Source: Thermodesulfobium narugense DSM 14796
Lineage (GTDB): Bacteria; Thermodesulfobiota; Thermodesulfobiia; Thermodesulfobiales; Thermodesulfobiaceae
Length of the DNA stretch: 64,000 nt
Assembly (NCBI RefSeq): GCF_000212395.1
Contig: NC_015499.1
Coordinates: 1,251,421-1,315,420, forward strand
Direction of reading: 5' to 3'
Part shown: positions 52,245 through 60,331 of the stretch, in pieces
How positions within the stretch are numbered: the stretch's first letter is position 1
How the letters are laid out: the number at the start of each line of letters is the position of its first letter
Notes under the pieces: model-generated
Told to the model about the DNA's origin: nothing
The model's database searches: none
The model's input: the letters and a program-made list of their open reading frames with translations, nothing else
Made by a program: the position numbers and the translations under genes

Positions 52245-53325
52245 AAATTTTGAGGATGCAAGATTTTCACTAAATATTTGCAACGCTTGTAGATATTGCG
52301 AAAACATTTGCCCTGTTTTCAAAGCAATAGAATTGAGAAGAACCTTTTCTGACAATGACATAATCTATCTGGCGAATCTTTGTCACGACTGTAGGGGATG
52401 CTACTACGCATGCCAATTCGCTCCACCCCATACTTTTGATATAAATATTCCAAAAATTTTTGGAACGCTCAGATTAGAAACCTATAAAAAACATAAAAGT
52501 TCAAGCTTCTTAAGAGAGATTATTGAAAAACCGCATTTTTTCAGTATTGCTATCTTTATAGTCTCGTTTCTTTTTTATACCATTTCGTCAATAATCTATA
52601 CAAAGAAATTGAGATTAATAGGTCTCGTTGAACAAAACGCTTCATTTTATAGTATTTTACCTGAAAACTTTTTAATTATCACAATGCTTATTCCATTCGT
52701 CATATCATTAACCATCTACATAAAAAACTTTATTGACTATTGCGATTACATTGGTATAAAGAAAGGTGATTTCCTTAAACTCTTTATCCATATTAGATCA
52801 TTAAAGAGCGTAATTTTATTAGAATTCCTTGATGGAGGAGGCTTTGGTTGCAATTATCCGAATGAAGAATACAGCCTTTCAAGAAGGATTTACCACCAAT
52901 TTGTATTGTTTGGATTCAAAATAATGTTCATATCTACTTTAATAGCTGCATTTATGAGTCATATTTTAAACACTTCTCCACCATATACTTTTACCAGCTT
53001 GCCAGTAGTATTTGGCACTATTGGCGGAGCATTATTGCTTTTAGGACTAACTGGACTGCTATATTTAAGAACTAAAATGGACAGGATACCCTATAACGAA
53101 AATACAAATGCAATGGATATTAATTTTATAACGATATTATTTCTGTCCGTTCTAACTGGTTTTCTAGTTTTACTTTTCAGATCTACAATATTTATGCCTA
53201 TTTTATTAATAATTCATTTAAGCATCGTCATAACCTTCTTTATAATGCTCCCCTTTAGCAAATTGCAGCATGCTGTCTTCAGGTATGTGTCAATATATAA
53301 GTATTTTTCTGAAATGAATAAATAA
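52234..53325 (+). CDS. tcuB: TcuB-like Fe-S/membrane electron carrier
   Basis: This 363-residue membrane protein has two ferredoxin-type cysteine clusters (CNACRYCENICP, CHDCRGCYYACQFAPPHTF) and about six transmembrane helices. TcuB re-oxidises TcuA-bound FADH2 and passes electrons to the quinone pool. The open frame begins at 52192, but ATG 52234 (after GGGAGAGAGG) is preferred because the conserved N-terminus starts there. It overlaps tcuA by 11 bp, indicating coupling. Confidence 0.9.
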   Translation: MFDKNFEDARFSLNICNACRYCENICPVFKAIELRRTFSDNDIIYLANLCHDCRGCYYACQFAPPHTFDINIPKIFGTLRLETYKKHKSSSFLREIIEKPHFFSIAIFIVSFLFYTISSIIYTKKLRLIGLVEQNASFYSILPENFLIITMLIPFVISLTIYIKNFIDYCDYIGIKKGDFLKLFIHIRSLKSVILLEFLDGGGFGCNYPNEEYSLSRRIYHQFVLFGFKIMFISTLIAAFMSHILNTSPPYTFTSLPVVFGTIGGALLLLGLTGLLYLRTKMDRIPYNENTNAMDINFITILFLSVLTGFLVLLFRSTIFMPILLIIHLSIVITFFIMLPFSKLQHAVFRYVSIYKYFSEMNK

Positions 53326-53377
53326 CTTTCGACTATTAATGTGAGGAGCCTCTTCATCCAAGCGATATGATTCCAGG

Positions 53378-53635
53378 TTTGCGTTCTGTAGCCACATGGA
53401 AAAATCTAAGAGGACACCCTATATCAGCATTCAAAAATTTAAGGAATTTGGGTACAAATTTGTAATCTTTCCAGTAACCGCCCTAAGGCTTTCAAACAAG
53501 GCTGTCTTAGAAGGATTTGAAAATATCTTTAGAGATGGCACTCAACAGGATCTAATTCCCAAAATGCAAACAAGACAAAAATTATATGAACTGATTAAAT
53601 ATAAAAAATACGAAAATCTCAATAAAGAAATATAA
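53378..53635 (+). pseudogene. 5'-truncated remnant of a methylisocitrate-lyase-like gene
   Basis: The encoded stretch matches only the C-terminal quarter of PrpB/isocitrate-lyase-superfamily enzymes: a SHMEKSKRTPYIS segment corresponding to the usual NMTEFGKTPYIS, then GYKFVIFPVTALR, GTQQDLIPKMQTR and LYELIKY. The similarity runs upstream past the only ATG (53396), while TGA at 53342 closes the frame, so the catalytic N-terminal barrel is missing. No RBS precedes the ATG. This is best read as a decayed gene directly after tcuB. A very short translated product cannot be excluded. Confidence 0.75.
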
Positions 53636-53639
53636 AAGC

Positions 53640-53700
53640 ATAAAGCCCTTCAAATCTCAAATTTACTTTGGATCTATTGAAGGACTTTATATATTTTTTC
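53640..53700 (+). terminator. Terminator after the tcu operon
   Basis: ATAAAGCCCTTCAA (53640-53653) and TTGAAGGACTTTAT (53677-53690) form a 14-bp stem with one mismatch and a 23-base loop, followed by an ATATTTTTT tract. It may serve both the tcu operon and the converging MFS gene. Confidence 0.7.
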
Positions 53701-53710
53701 ACTTAAAGGC

Positions 53711-55093
53711 TTATTTAATTTCCTCTAGTTTTCTACCAGTACTCTTTGGCCCAAGGAAATATAGATCTAAAACAAGAATTATTATAAAAAACCATAAAAC
53801 TAAAAAAGCTCCACCTATGCCATATTCTTTATAAATAACCGTTCCAATAAATGTGGGTAAAATTGCAGAGCTTAATCTGCTTAACGCATAAGAGGTTCCT
53901 GTAGCACTTGCCCTAATATGGGTTGGAAAAATTTCTGCATTATATTGATGATAAAAATTCGACATATTCCAAAGAGAGAAAGTTGTAAGAAAGCCCATAA
54001 ACAATGCTAAATAAATATTTCCTGAGAATGCAAACATGACTCCAAATATCCCTACAGCAATAATAGATATGATTAAGCCATATTTTCTTTCAATCTTGTC
54101 TATTACAAAGATATTAAAAATACTGCCAATTAAAAATCCTGAGTAAACTACAAAAGTAAAAGCAAATATCTGGTTAAGGTTTATCCCTCTACTTCCCAAA
54201 AATAATGGTACTAATGCAGTAAAACCATAAAAAAGAGCAGATTGAAAAAACATAAAAATAAACATCATAATTGTTTTTTCTACTACACCAGGCTTAAAAA
54301 GGTCAGAATATCTAGATTTTTCCTCTTTAGCTTCAGCTCTTATCTCTGGTTCTGGCAAAGAATCTAAATTTTTCTCTTTCATGATATCGTTTTCAATCTT
54401 TGTCAAAATCTTATCAGCTTCTGTATATTTACCCTTACTAACCAGCCACCTCGGAGATTCGATCATCTTAAATCTAGCAATCCAAACTACCAAGGCACCA
54501 ACCCCTGCAAACAACAGAAATACTCTCCAAGCATCATGTGGCATATTTTTTTCTAAAATCGTCGCAAGCAAAGCACCAATAGGAGCAGAAGTTACAACAA
54601 CAGTATAAGCTAAAGCAAGTCTTTTGCCTCTTGTTTTTCTTGGCATAACTTCGCTTATGAATGTATCCATCAAGACACCTTCAGCACCTATTCCCATTCC
54701 CGCAATAAATATCAATATTAAGATAATGTTAAGATCGTTGAGAAATGCAGCAACAATTAAAGGAATACCAAATATCAATAAGTTAAAAAAATACATTGTT
54801 CTCCTACCAAAAATATCAGCAAGCCTCCCTAGTATAATAGCTCCAAAGAGCATACCAAAAAAAGCATAAGAAATTAGTATTATAGGACCCTTTCCTGATG
54901 GATAACCAAAACCAATACCAATCAACGCTACAAGAATGCCTAGACCTAATAAAATGAGTGTATCAAACCATTCTCCAGCAGTTATCATCCACAAAAAATT
55001 CCAGTGAAAGCTGCCCATAGGAAGTCTTTCAAGTCTAGCAGCGATGCTTGATTTTGAATTTTTTTCTTCTAGTTTCAAGTTGTTTTCCCCCAT
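53711..55093 (-). CDS. MFS transporter (sugar/aromatic-acid porter type)
   Basis: This 460-residue permease with 12 helices has the MFS loop motif LGRLADIFGRRTMYF and a long N-terminal cytoplasmic lead. The central loop contains the conserved ESPRWLVSKGKY segment typical of sugar-porter and AAHS-like carriers. It converges on the tcu operon, so the two carriers are separately expressed. Substrate is unknown. A strong RBS (AAGGAGG) precedes the ATG. Confidence 0.88.
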   Translation of the reverse strand: MGENNLKLEEKNSKSSIAARLERLPMGSFHWNFLWMITAGEWFDTLILLGLGILVALIGIGFGYPSGKGPIILISYAFFGMLFGAIILGRLADIFGRRTMYFFNLLIFGIPLIVAAFLNDLNIILILIFIAGMGIGAEGVLMDTFISEVMPRKTRGKRLALAYTVVVTSAPIGALLATILEKNMPHDAWRVFLLFAGVGALVVWIARFKMIESPRWLVSKGKYTEADKILTKIENDIMKEKNLDSLPEPEIRAEAKEEKSRYSDLFKPGVVEKTIMMFIFMFFQSALFYGFTALVPLFLGSRGINLNQIFAFTFVVYSGFLIGSIFNIFVIDKIERKYGLIISIIAVGIFGVMFAFSGNIYLALFMGFLTTFSLWNMSNFYHQYNAEIFPTHIRASATGTSYALSRLSSAILPTFIGTVIYKEYGIGGAFLVLWFFIIILVLDLYFLGPKSTGRKLEEIK

Positions 55094-55151
55094 CTTAACC
55101 TCCTTAAATTTTTAAATAAAAGTATTTAAAAAAGCCTATTTATTACTCTTA

Positions 55152-55179
55152 ATTTTAAATCTATAATTTTTCTTGTCAA
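55152..55179 (-). promoter_or_regulatory. Candidate promoter of the MFS gene
   Basis: On the minus strand TTGACA (55174-55179), a 16-bp spacer and TAAAAT (55152-55157) lie about 60 bp before the start codon at 55093. Confidence 0.45.
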
Positions 55180-55262
55180 CAAAAAAACCTACAACTAAGA
55201 ATAAGAAAATAACTGATTATAGATAAAAGCTGCTAATTTAATAAAGAAGAAATTAAAAATTA

Positions 55263-57020
55263 TTAACTTATAAAAGATTTTTCAGAATTTATATAACTTA
55301 TTCTTTCAAGACTCCATTTGCCCGCGCCCAAAATTATTAATTTCTTTTCATGATATGATAGCAAACTTGACCTATGACCCACGCTAATCACAGCGCTATT
55401 GGACAACTCATTTTTCAGCTTATCATACAACATCCTTTCAGATTTTTCATCAAGAGCGCTTGTGGCTTCATCCATAAAAACCCATTCGGGTTTTTGCAAA
55501 AAAATCCTTCCGAATGCAAGATATTGTTGTTCACCAAGTGAAAGAATTTGCGACCACATATTAACTTCTGATATATGATTTATCAAATGTTTTAAATTTA
55601 AACTTATAAGCAGATCCTTTATTTTATCATCACTAACATCTGGATCGCCATTTGGATATATCAAGACATCCCTTAAAGAACCTATAGGCAAATACGGCTT
55701 TTGGGGCAGAAAAAGAAGCTTATCTTTTGGCGGAAGAAAAATTTTTCCTTCTCCAAATGGCCACAACCCAGCTAAAGTTCTTATTAACGTACTTTTTCCT
55801 ATACCAGAACTACCAACTATAAGGAGCCGTTCAGATCTATTTAATGATAAATTTAGTTGATTTATTAATGGAGTTTTGTTGTCAGGCAAAAGTATAGAAA
55901 GATTTTCTACCCTAAGATTTTCTGATTCTTTGATTAATATTCTATTATTTTTTTGTTGGAGTTCTTCAATAAAGCTAATATTATGTTCAAATGTCCTTAA
56001 CCTATCAGCAACTGCATGCCAATTAGCAAGAGATGGATAACTGTTTACTATATAAGACAAGGAAGACTGAACCTGCCCAAATGCCTGTGCAATCTGCATA
56101 AGTGCACCTAATTGAATCTCTCTAGCAAAAAATCTTGGAGACGCTACAAGTATTGGAAAGATTATCGCTATTTGATTATATCCAGAAGTAAACCAACCAA
56201 GCATCTTTTGCCTAACCATTATTTTCCAGTAGTTTTCAAATACGTCAAAAAAGTTCGTCATAAGATGTTTGTGTTCCCTTTTTTCCCCGCCATAAAGTGC
56301 CACGCTTTCGCTATTCTCACGAATTCGAACCATACTGAATCTGAAATTCGCTTCGTACATTTGTTGTTTAAAGTTCAAATCTATCAGAGGCTTCCCAATT
56401 ACAGCAGTTATCCAAGTACCAAAAATAGCATAAAAAATAGCTGCCCAAACCATATAACCAGGTACAACAACTTCATATCCAAAAATTCCAAAAGAAAGTG
56501 GCCCAGATATTGCCCACAATATTCCAACAAATGATGCAAGAGTAACAACAGAATTAAGTAGTCCTAAAGATAAATTTAGCGTTTGAGAAACAAACAAATT
56601 TAAATCTTCACTAATACGTTGATCTGGATTATCGGTAGAATTATTGAAAACCTGTAGATGATAATAAATCTTTTTATCCAGCCATTTTTTTAAAAATTTA
56701 TCAGTAAGCCACTTTCTCCATTTGATCTGAAGCATTTGATTTAAATATAAAGAATATACTGCAGCTACAATATAAAAAAAAGCCAGTATACAAAATTGAA
56801 TAATAGCTACCCAGAAAGCTTGAGCGTTCAGTTCTTGAAGGGCATTATAAAATTCGTTATACCATAAATTTATAAGAACGTTTATGAAAACTAAAAATAA
56901 ATTTAAAAAGATTATTATTATTAAAAGAAGCCACGCAATCTTCTTTTCTTCTGATTGCCAATATGGCTTAATTATATCCCAGGTATCTCTAAGAAACTCT
57001 TTGTTAAATTGCTTCATCAA
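55263..57020 (-). CDS. ABC transporter, fused permease-ATPase of the YddA/BacA-related type
   Basis: This 585-residue half-transporter has a membrane domain of the ABC_membrane_2 (SbmA/BacA) family, followed by an ATPase domain. Walker A is VGSSGIGKST, the LSLGEQQ signature is followed by Walker B WVFMDEATSALDE, and an H-loop lies in SVGHRSS. Homologues include E. coli YddA, peroxisomal ABCD proteins and mycobacterial Rv1819c, a hydrophilic-compound importer that takes up vitamin B12. Substrate here is unknown. It appears monocistronic. Confidence 0.9.
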   Translation of the reverse strand: MMKQFNKEFLRDTWDIIKPYWQSEEKKIAWLLLIIIIFLNLFLVFINVLINLWYNEFYNALQELNAQAFWVAIIQFCILAFFYIVAAVYSLYLNQMLQIKWRKWLTDKFLKKWLDKKIYYHLQVFNNSTDNPDQRISEDLNLFVSQTLNLSLGLLNSVVTLASFVGILWAISGPLSFGIFGYEVVVPGYMVWAAIFYAIFGTWITAVIGKPLIDLNFKQQMYEANFRFSMVRIRENSESVALYGGEKREHKHLMTNFFDVFENYWKIMVRQKMLGWFTSGYNQIAIIFPILVASPRFFAREIQLGALMQIAQAFGQVQSSLSYIVNSYPSLANWHAVADRLRTFEHNISFIEELQQKNNRILIKESENLRVENLSILLPDNKTPLINQLNLSLNRSERLLIVGSSGIGKSTLIRTLAGLWPFGEGKIFLPPKDKLLFLPQKPYLPIGSLRDVLIYPNGDPDVSDDKIKDLLISLNLKHLINHISEVNMWSQILSLGEQQYLAFGRIFLQKPEWVFMDEATSALDEKSERMLYDKLKNELSNSAVISVGHRSSLLSYHEKKLIILGAGKWSLERISYINSEKSFIS

Positions 57021-57155
57021 AACAACCTCAATTTTCTAAAATTTACAGTTTTAATTAACATAGATTTTAAATATATCAGATTTTTGAAATTTTAAAAACA
57101 GTTTATACATTAGATTTTAGAATTTTAAATTTGTAATATTAAGAATTTCTTAGAG

Positions 57156-58169
57156 CTAATTAGCTACAACTGTATTTTTTCCCAGAGATTTTGCCCTATA
57201 TACTGCATCGTCAAGCCTTTTAAAAAGATCTGAATAGTCCTCGCTAAACTTGCGGCTTGCAACGCCTATACTAACTGTGACACGCCCTACAGCAGGAAAT
57301 TCATAAACCTCAATTGACTTTCTAATTTTCTCAGCAACCGTTAGTGCACTATTGATATTTGTCTCAGGAAGAATTAATATGAATTCTTCTCCACCCCATC
57401 TTGCAAAATAATCAGATTTTCTAATTTCACGCTTAACAATATTTGCAATCTCTTTTAGAACCACATCCCCTATGTTATGTCCAAATGTGTCGTTTACCAT
57501 TTTAAAATTGTCAATATCGAAAAATATAAAAGAAAGCTCTTTTTTATACCTATCAGACTCAGAAATACTGTGCTCACAGATCTCTTGAAATTTCCTTCTG
57601 TTGTATATTCCAGTTAAAGGATCTTTCTCGGAAAGGTTCCTAAGGAATATTTCCTGTTCTTCCTTTATAAAAAAATAAAATTTTATAGTCAAATTTATAT
57701 CTAATAGTATAACCTTTGCCAGAGAATGATTGAACTCTATAGCATGCTGTCTATCCAAAAATTGATTCACATACTTTTTAAGTGTGTAAAAATATTCTGA
57801 ATATGCACCAATATAATAATCTTCTTTAACCCCCAACAAATAGTGAACCATACCTACTTTGATCTTCTCTTTTATGTAGTTTATGTCAAAATTTGCTTTC
57901 AACATATTAGTAAAATAAAATTTCTGCTTTAGCTTTAAATTTTCTATTAAATCTTTATCCTTGTTCAAAATATTGGCTATTTCAGGAAACTGCAACAGGT
58001 GATCATAAAACTGATCGAAAAATTCAACAGGTACATCTTTTATTATGTCTAAAGCATTTCTTAATGTGTCTAAATCTTTCTTTCGGATGTCAAAATAATT
58101 TAAAGCCCTTTTTAAATCTATTTCGTTATATTGAATTTTTTTATAAATATCTTCTAAATTAAATTCCAT
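57156..58169 (-). CDS. Globin-coupled sensor diguanylate cyclase
   Basis: This 337-residue protein combines an N-terminal protoglobin-type sensor (about 1-165) and a C-terminal GGDEF domain (about 175-337). The expected proximal heme histidine is H109 in KVGMVHYLLGVKEDYYIGAY. The active site is GGEEF (259-263), and an RxxD product-inhibition site (R250-D253) lies exactly five residues upstream, so it should make c-di-GMP under feedback control. Gas sensing (O2, NO or CO) is inferred from the family. It is 11 bp downstream of the YheO/DauR-like gene. Confidence 0.92.
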   Translation of the reverse strand: MEFNLEDIYKKIQYNEIDLKRALNYFDIRKKDLDTLRNALDIIKDVPVEFFDQFYDHLLQFPEIANILNKDKDLIENLKLKQKFYFTNMLKANFDINYIKEKIKVGMVHYLLGVKEDYYIGAYSEYFYTLKKYVNQFLDRQHAIEFNHSLAKVILLDINLTIKFYFFIKEEQEIFLRNLSEKDPLTGIYNRRKFQEICEHSISESDRYKKELSFIFFDIDNFKMVNDTFGHNIGDVVLKEIANIVKREIRKSDYFARWGGEEFILILPETNINSALTVAEKIRKSIEVYEFPAVGRVTVSIGVASRKFSEDYSDLFKRLDDAVYRAKSLGKNTVVAN

Positions 58170-58180
58170 AAAAATAGAAT

Positions 58181-58840
58181 TTAGTCATCATTGGAATTAG
58201 AACTGCTACGAACTTTTTGTAAATAGCTATAAACCGTAAACTTAGATAGTCCAAGAATAGATGCCACATATTCAACTGAACCCTTTATGAGAAATGCTCC
58301 CTTTTCATCAAGATAAGAAACAAATTTTATTTTCTCTTCAGGTGAAAAACTAGATGGCTGCTTTCCAAAAAACAAAATTGCTTCTTGTGTAAGCGTTTCA
58401 ATCGTTTCATTTAAATTCTTTGCAAATGTTTCGTTCTTATCATATTCAGAACCCTTCTCTAAAAGATCCTTAAAGACATTATAGGTACCTATAAATTCAG
58501 TCACATCAAAATTTACACAAAAAGCTCCAATAATTTTGCCTTTTTTGTCCCTTATAAAGCTTGTAGTGGATCTTAATATTCTTCCATCTTTCGTAACGCT
58601 TTTATACCCTACCATATCCTTTGCTTTATCCTTGCTTTTCTTTAATACCTTCAATACAAGGTCAGTTATAGGAGCCCCAGTCTGCCTGTGAGTTATATCT
58701 CCTGCTATATGTATAAGAGATCTTTCAGGGGTCCTAAGATCGTGAACAGCTACTTCGCAATTCTTCCCAAACATCTCGCAGATAGAATCAGCTATATTTA
58801 TTAAGTTATCAAAAATTACTTTTCTCTCATCAATAGACAT
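58181..58840 (-). CDS. YheO/DauR-like transcriptional regulator (PAS plus HTH)
   Basis: This 219-residue protein has an N-terminal YheO-like PAS domain (CEVAVHDLRTPERSLIHIAGDITHR split over residues 28-55, GAFCVNFDVTEF) and a C-terminal HTH (VEYVASILGLSKFTVYSYLQKV). DauR-type regulators often control neighbouring amino acid catabolic genes. It lies 66 bp downstream of the cyuA-like gene and shares the strand, so autoregulation with that operon is plausible. Confidence 0.88.
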   Translation of the reverse strand: MSIDERKVIFDNLINIADSICEMFGKNCEVAVHDLRTPERSLIHIAGDITHRQTGAPITDLVLKVLKKSKDKAKDMVGYKSVTKDGRILRSTTSFIRDKKGKIIGAFCVNFDVTEFIGTYNVFKDLLEKGSEYDKNETFAKNLNETIETLTQEAILFFGKQPSSFSPEEKIKFVSYLDEKGAFLIKGSVEYVASILGLSKFTVYSYLQKVRSSSNSNDD

Positions 58841-58906
58841 CGAACCTCCAATTTTTTTAAAGACTTTAAAATATTATATTTCAAAATTTACCAAGATTAC
58901 AAATTT

Positions 58907-60190
58907 TTAAACTTGATTAGTATCTTTTTTCATCATTATATCTAGTATTGTGTTGTCAGTGTCTTTCATTCCTTCAGCAGAAATTCTACCGAGATTTTTT
59001 ATAGAATCTTGAGCACTTTCTGCCAAAATTCCGTTATCAGAAGGTATCACAATGCCGTTTAATGCCATATTTGAAGCTTCAATAGCAGACAACGAAGAAA
59101 GATATAACTTATAGGCACACCCAATTTTAGCACCATCACATATCATTCCTGACAAGCCTGATATAACATTTTTTATTGAGTACTCAACCTTTTTATTATT
59201 TTTCTCTCTTAGAAAAGTAAGTCCTGCACTACATCCCACACCAGCAGCTATCCCGCAGCCACATAAGGGAGAAAGAACGCCTGTATAAGATTTTACATAA
59301 GAAGTAAGTAAATGACTTAGTGTCACAGCCCTGATAACTTCCTCTTTATTAAATCCACTTTTTTCTCCAATGATTGCTATAGGTATTATTGCCACCAGGC
59401 CATGGTTTCCTGAACCAGCGCTACTCATAACAGGTAGAGGATATCCAGACATTCTTGCTTCTGATGCCGATACAGTCAAAGCAACAGCCAAAGATTCAAC
59501 ATTATCAGCTTTCGATCTTACGAATTTTCCTATACCAACTCCTACATCCTCTTGAAGCCCGGAGTATGCAATTTTCTTATTCATCTCTATCCCGTCATTT
59601 ATAAATTCAATTTTTTCTATTTCAACATCCTTTGCAAAGTCTAATAATTCAGATATAGAAAAACCTTTTATCTTTTTAAAATCACTGTTTTCAGAAGAAC
59701 TTTCATAGTCAGGTAAAGTTGACCTAATAATAATATTATCCTTGCTTTCAAAAACAATATTGTCATGATTATTTCTTATAACCACTGTTGATTTATGTAA
59801 TTTTCCTTGAGCTTCAACCTTCACATATAATCCTTCAATTGTCTTATTAAGTTCCAAATTAACAAAACCATTTTTTAAAAGTTCTTTGGCTTTATTTATA
59901 TCTAAATCGCTAACATCTTTTAAAGCCTCTAAACCATATTGAGATTTGCCGCAAACCAAAGATAAAGCAGCAGCAAATGATATGCCCTTTTCTTTAGTAC
60001 CAGGAATAGCTACAAACATACCATTTTTTAAAATGTTTTTGTCTACAGATATAGTTAATTTAGAAATATCTTCATCAAGTATCTCTTTTGCCCTCGACAC
60101 AGCATATGCCACTGCCCCAGGCTCTGTACACCCCAATGCAGGTTTAACAGAATCTTTTAAAATCTGTAAAATAATGTCTGTTTTGTTCAT
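58907..60190 (-). CDS. cyuA: L-cysteine desulfidase / serine dehydratase alpha-like (CyuA/YhaM family)
   Basis: This 427-residue iron-sulfur enzyme belongs to the UPF0597 family. Cluster cysteines are in PALGCTEPGAVAYA, LCGCGIAAGVGCSAG and GMICDGAKIGCAYK. CyuA breaks cysteine into pyruvate, ammonia and sulfide via an aminoacrylate intermediate in anaerobic bacteria; some relatives act on serine. The neighbouring glutamate dehydrogenase, RidA and YheO/DauR-like gene form an amino acid catabolism group. The RBS GAGAGG precedes the ATG. Confidence 0.88.
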   Translation of the reverse strand: MNKTDIILQILKDSVKPALGCTEPGAVAYAVSRAKEILDEDISKLTISVDKNILKNGMFVAIPGTKEKGISFAAALSLVCGKSQYGLEALKDVSDLDINKAKELLKNGFVNLELNKTIEGLYVKVEAQGKLHKSTVVIRNNHDNIVFESKDNIIIRSTLPDYESSSENSDFKKIKGFSISELLDFAKDVEIEKIEFINDGIEMNKKIAYSGLQEDVGVGIGKFVRSKADNVESLAVALTVSASEARMSGYPLPVMSSAGSGNHGLVAIIPIAIIGEKSGFNKEEVIRAVTLSHLLTSYVKSYTGVLSPLCGCGIAAGVGCSAGLTFLREKNNKKVEYSIKNVISGLSGMICDGAKIGCAYKLYLSSLSAIEASNMALNGIVIPSDNGILAESAQDSIKNLGRISAEGMKDTDNTILDIMMKKDTNQV

Positions 60191-60331
60191 TACAACCTCT
60201 CAATATATTTTTTAAAAATTTCTTTACTAATGTTTTAAAAATAGCCCCTCCCCCCTAAAAAGCTCTACAAAATATAAATATAACCCAAAAACCTAATAAT
60301 ATCCAATCGTTCAGAGAATTAAGCTACATTC
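60191..60331. other. Gap between glutamate dehydrogenase and cyuA
   Basis: This 141-bp AT-rich gap has a conspicuous homopurine tract on the minus strand (AGGGGGGAGGGGC, near 60243-60256). No clear hairpin terminator or promoter was found, so read-through from the dehydrogenase gene is possible. Confidence 0.4.

Noticed and set aside
53394-53490. Alternative frame over the lyase remnant beginning at an ATG at 53368 (MIPGLRSVATWKNL...)
   Set aside because: The reading resembles no family I recognise, has no RBS, and is soon ended by a stop. The overlapping frame has clear similarity to the PrpB/ICL C-terminus.
60243-60256. G-rich tract on the minus strand as a G-quadruplex
   Set aside because: It has only two adjacent runs of G, so a stable intramolecular four-run structure is not supported.
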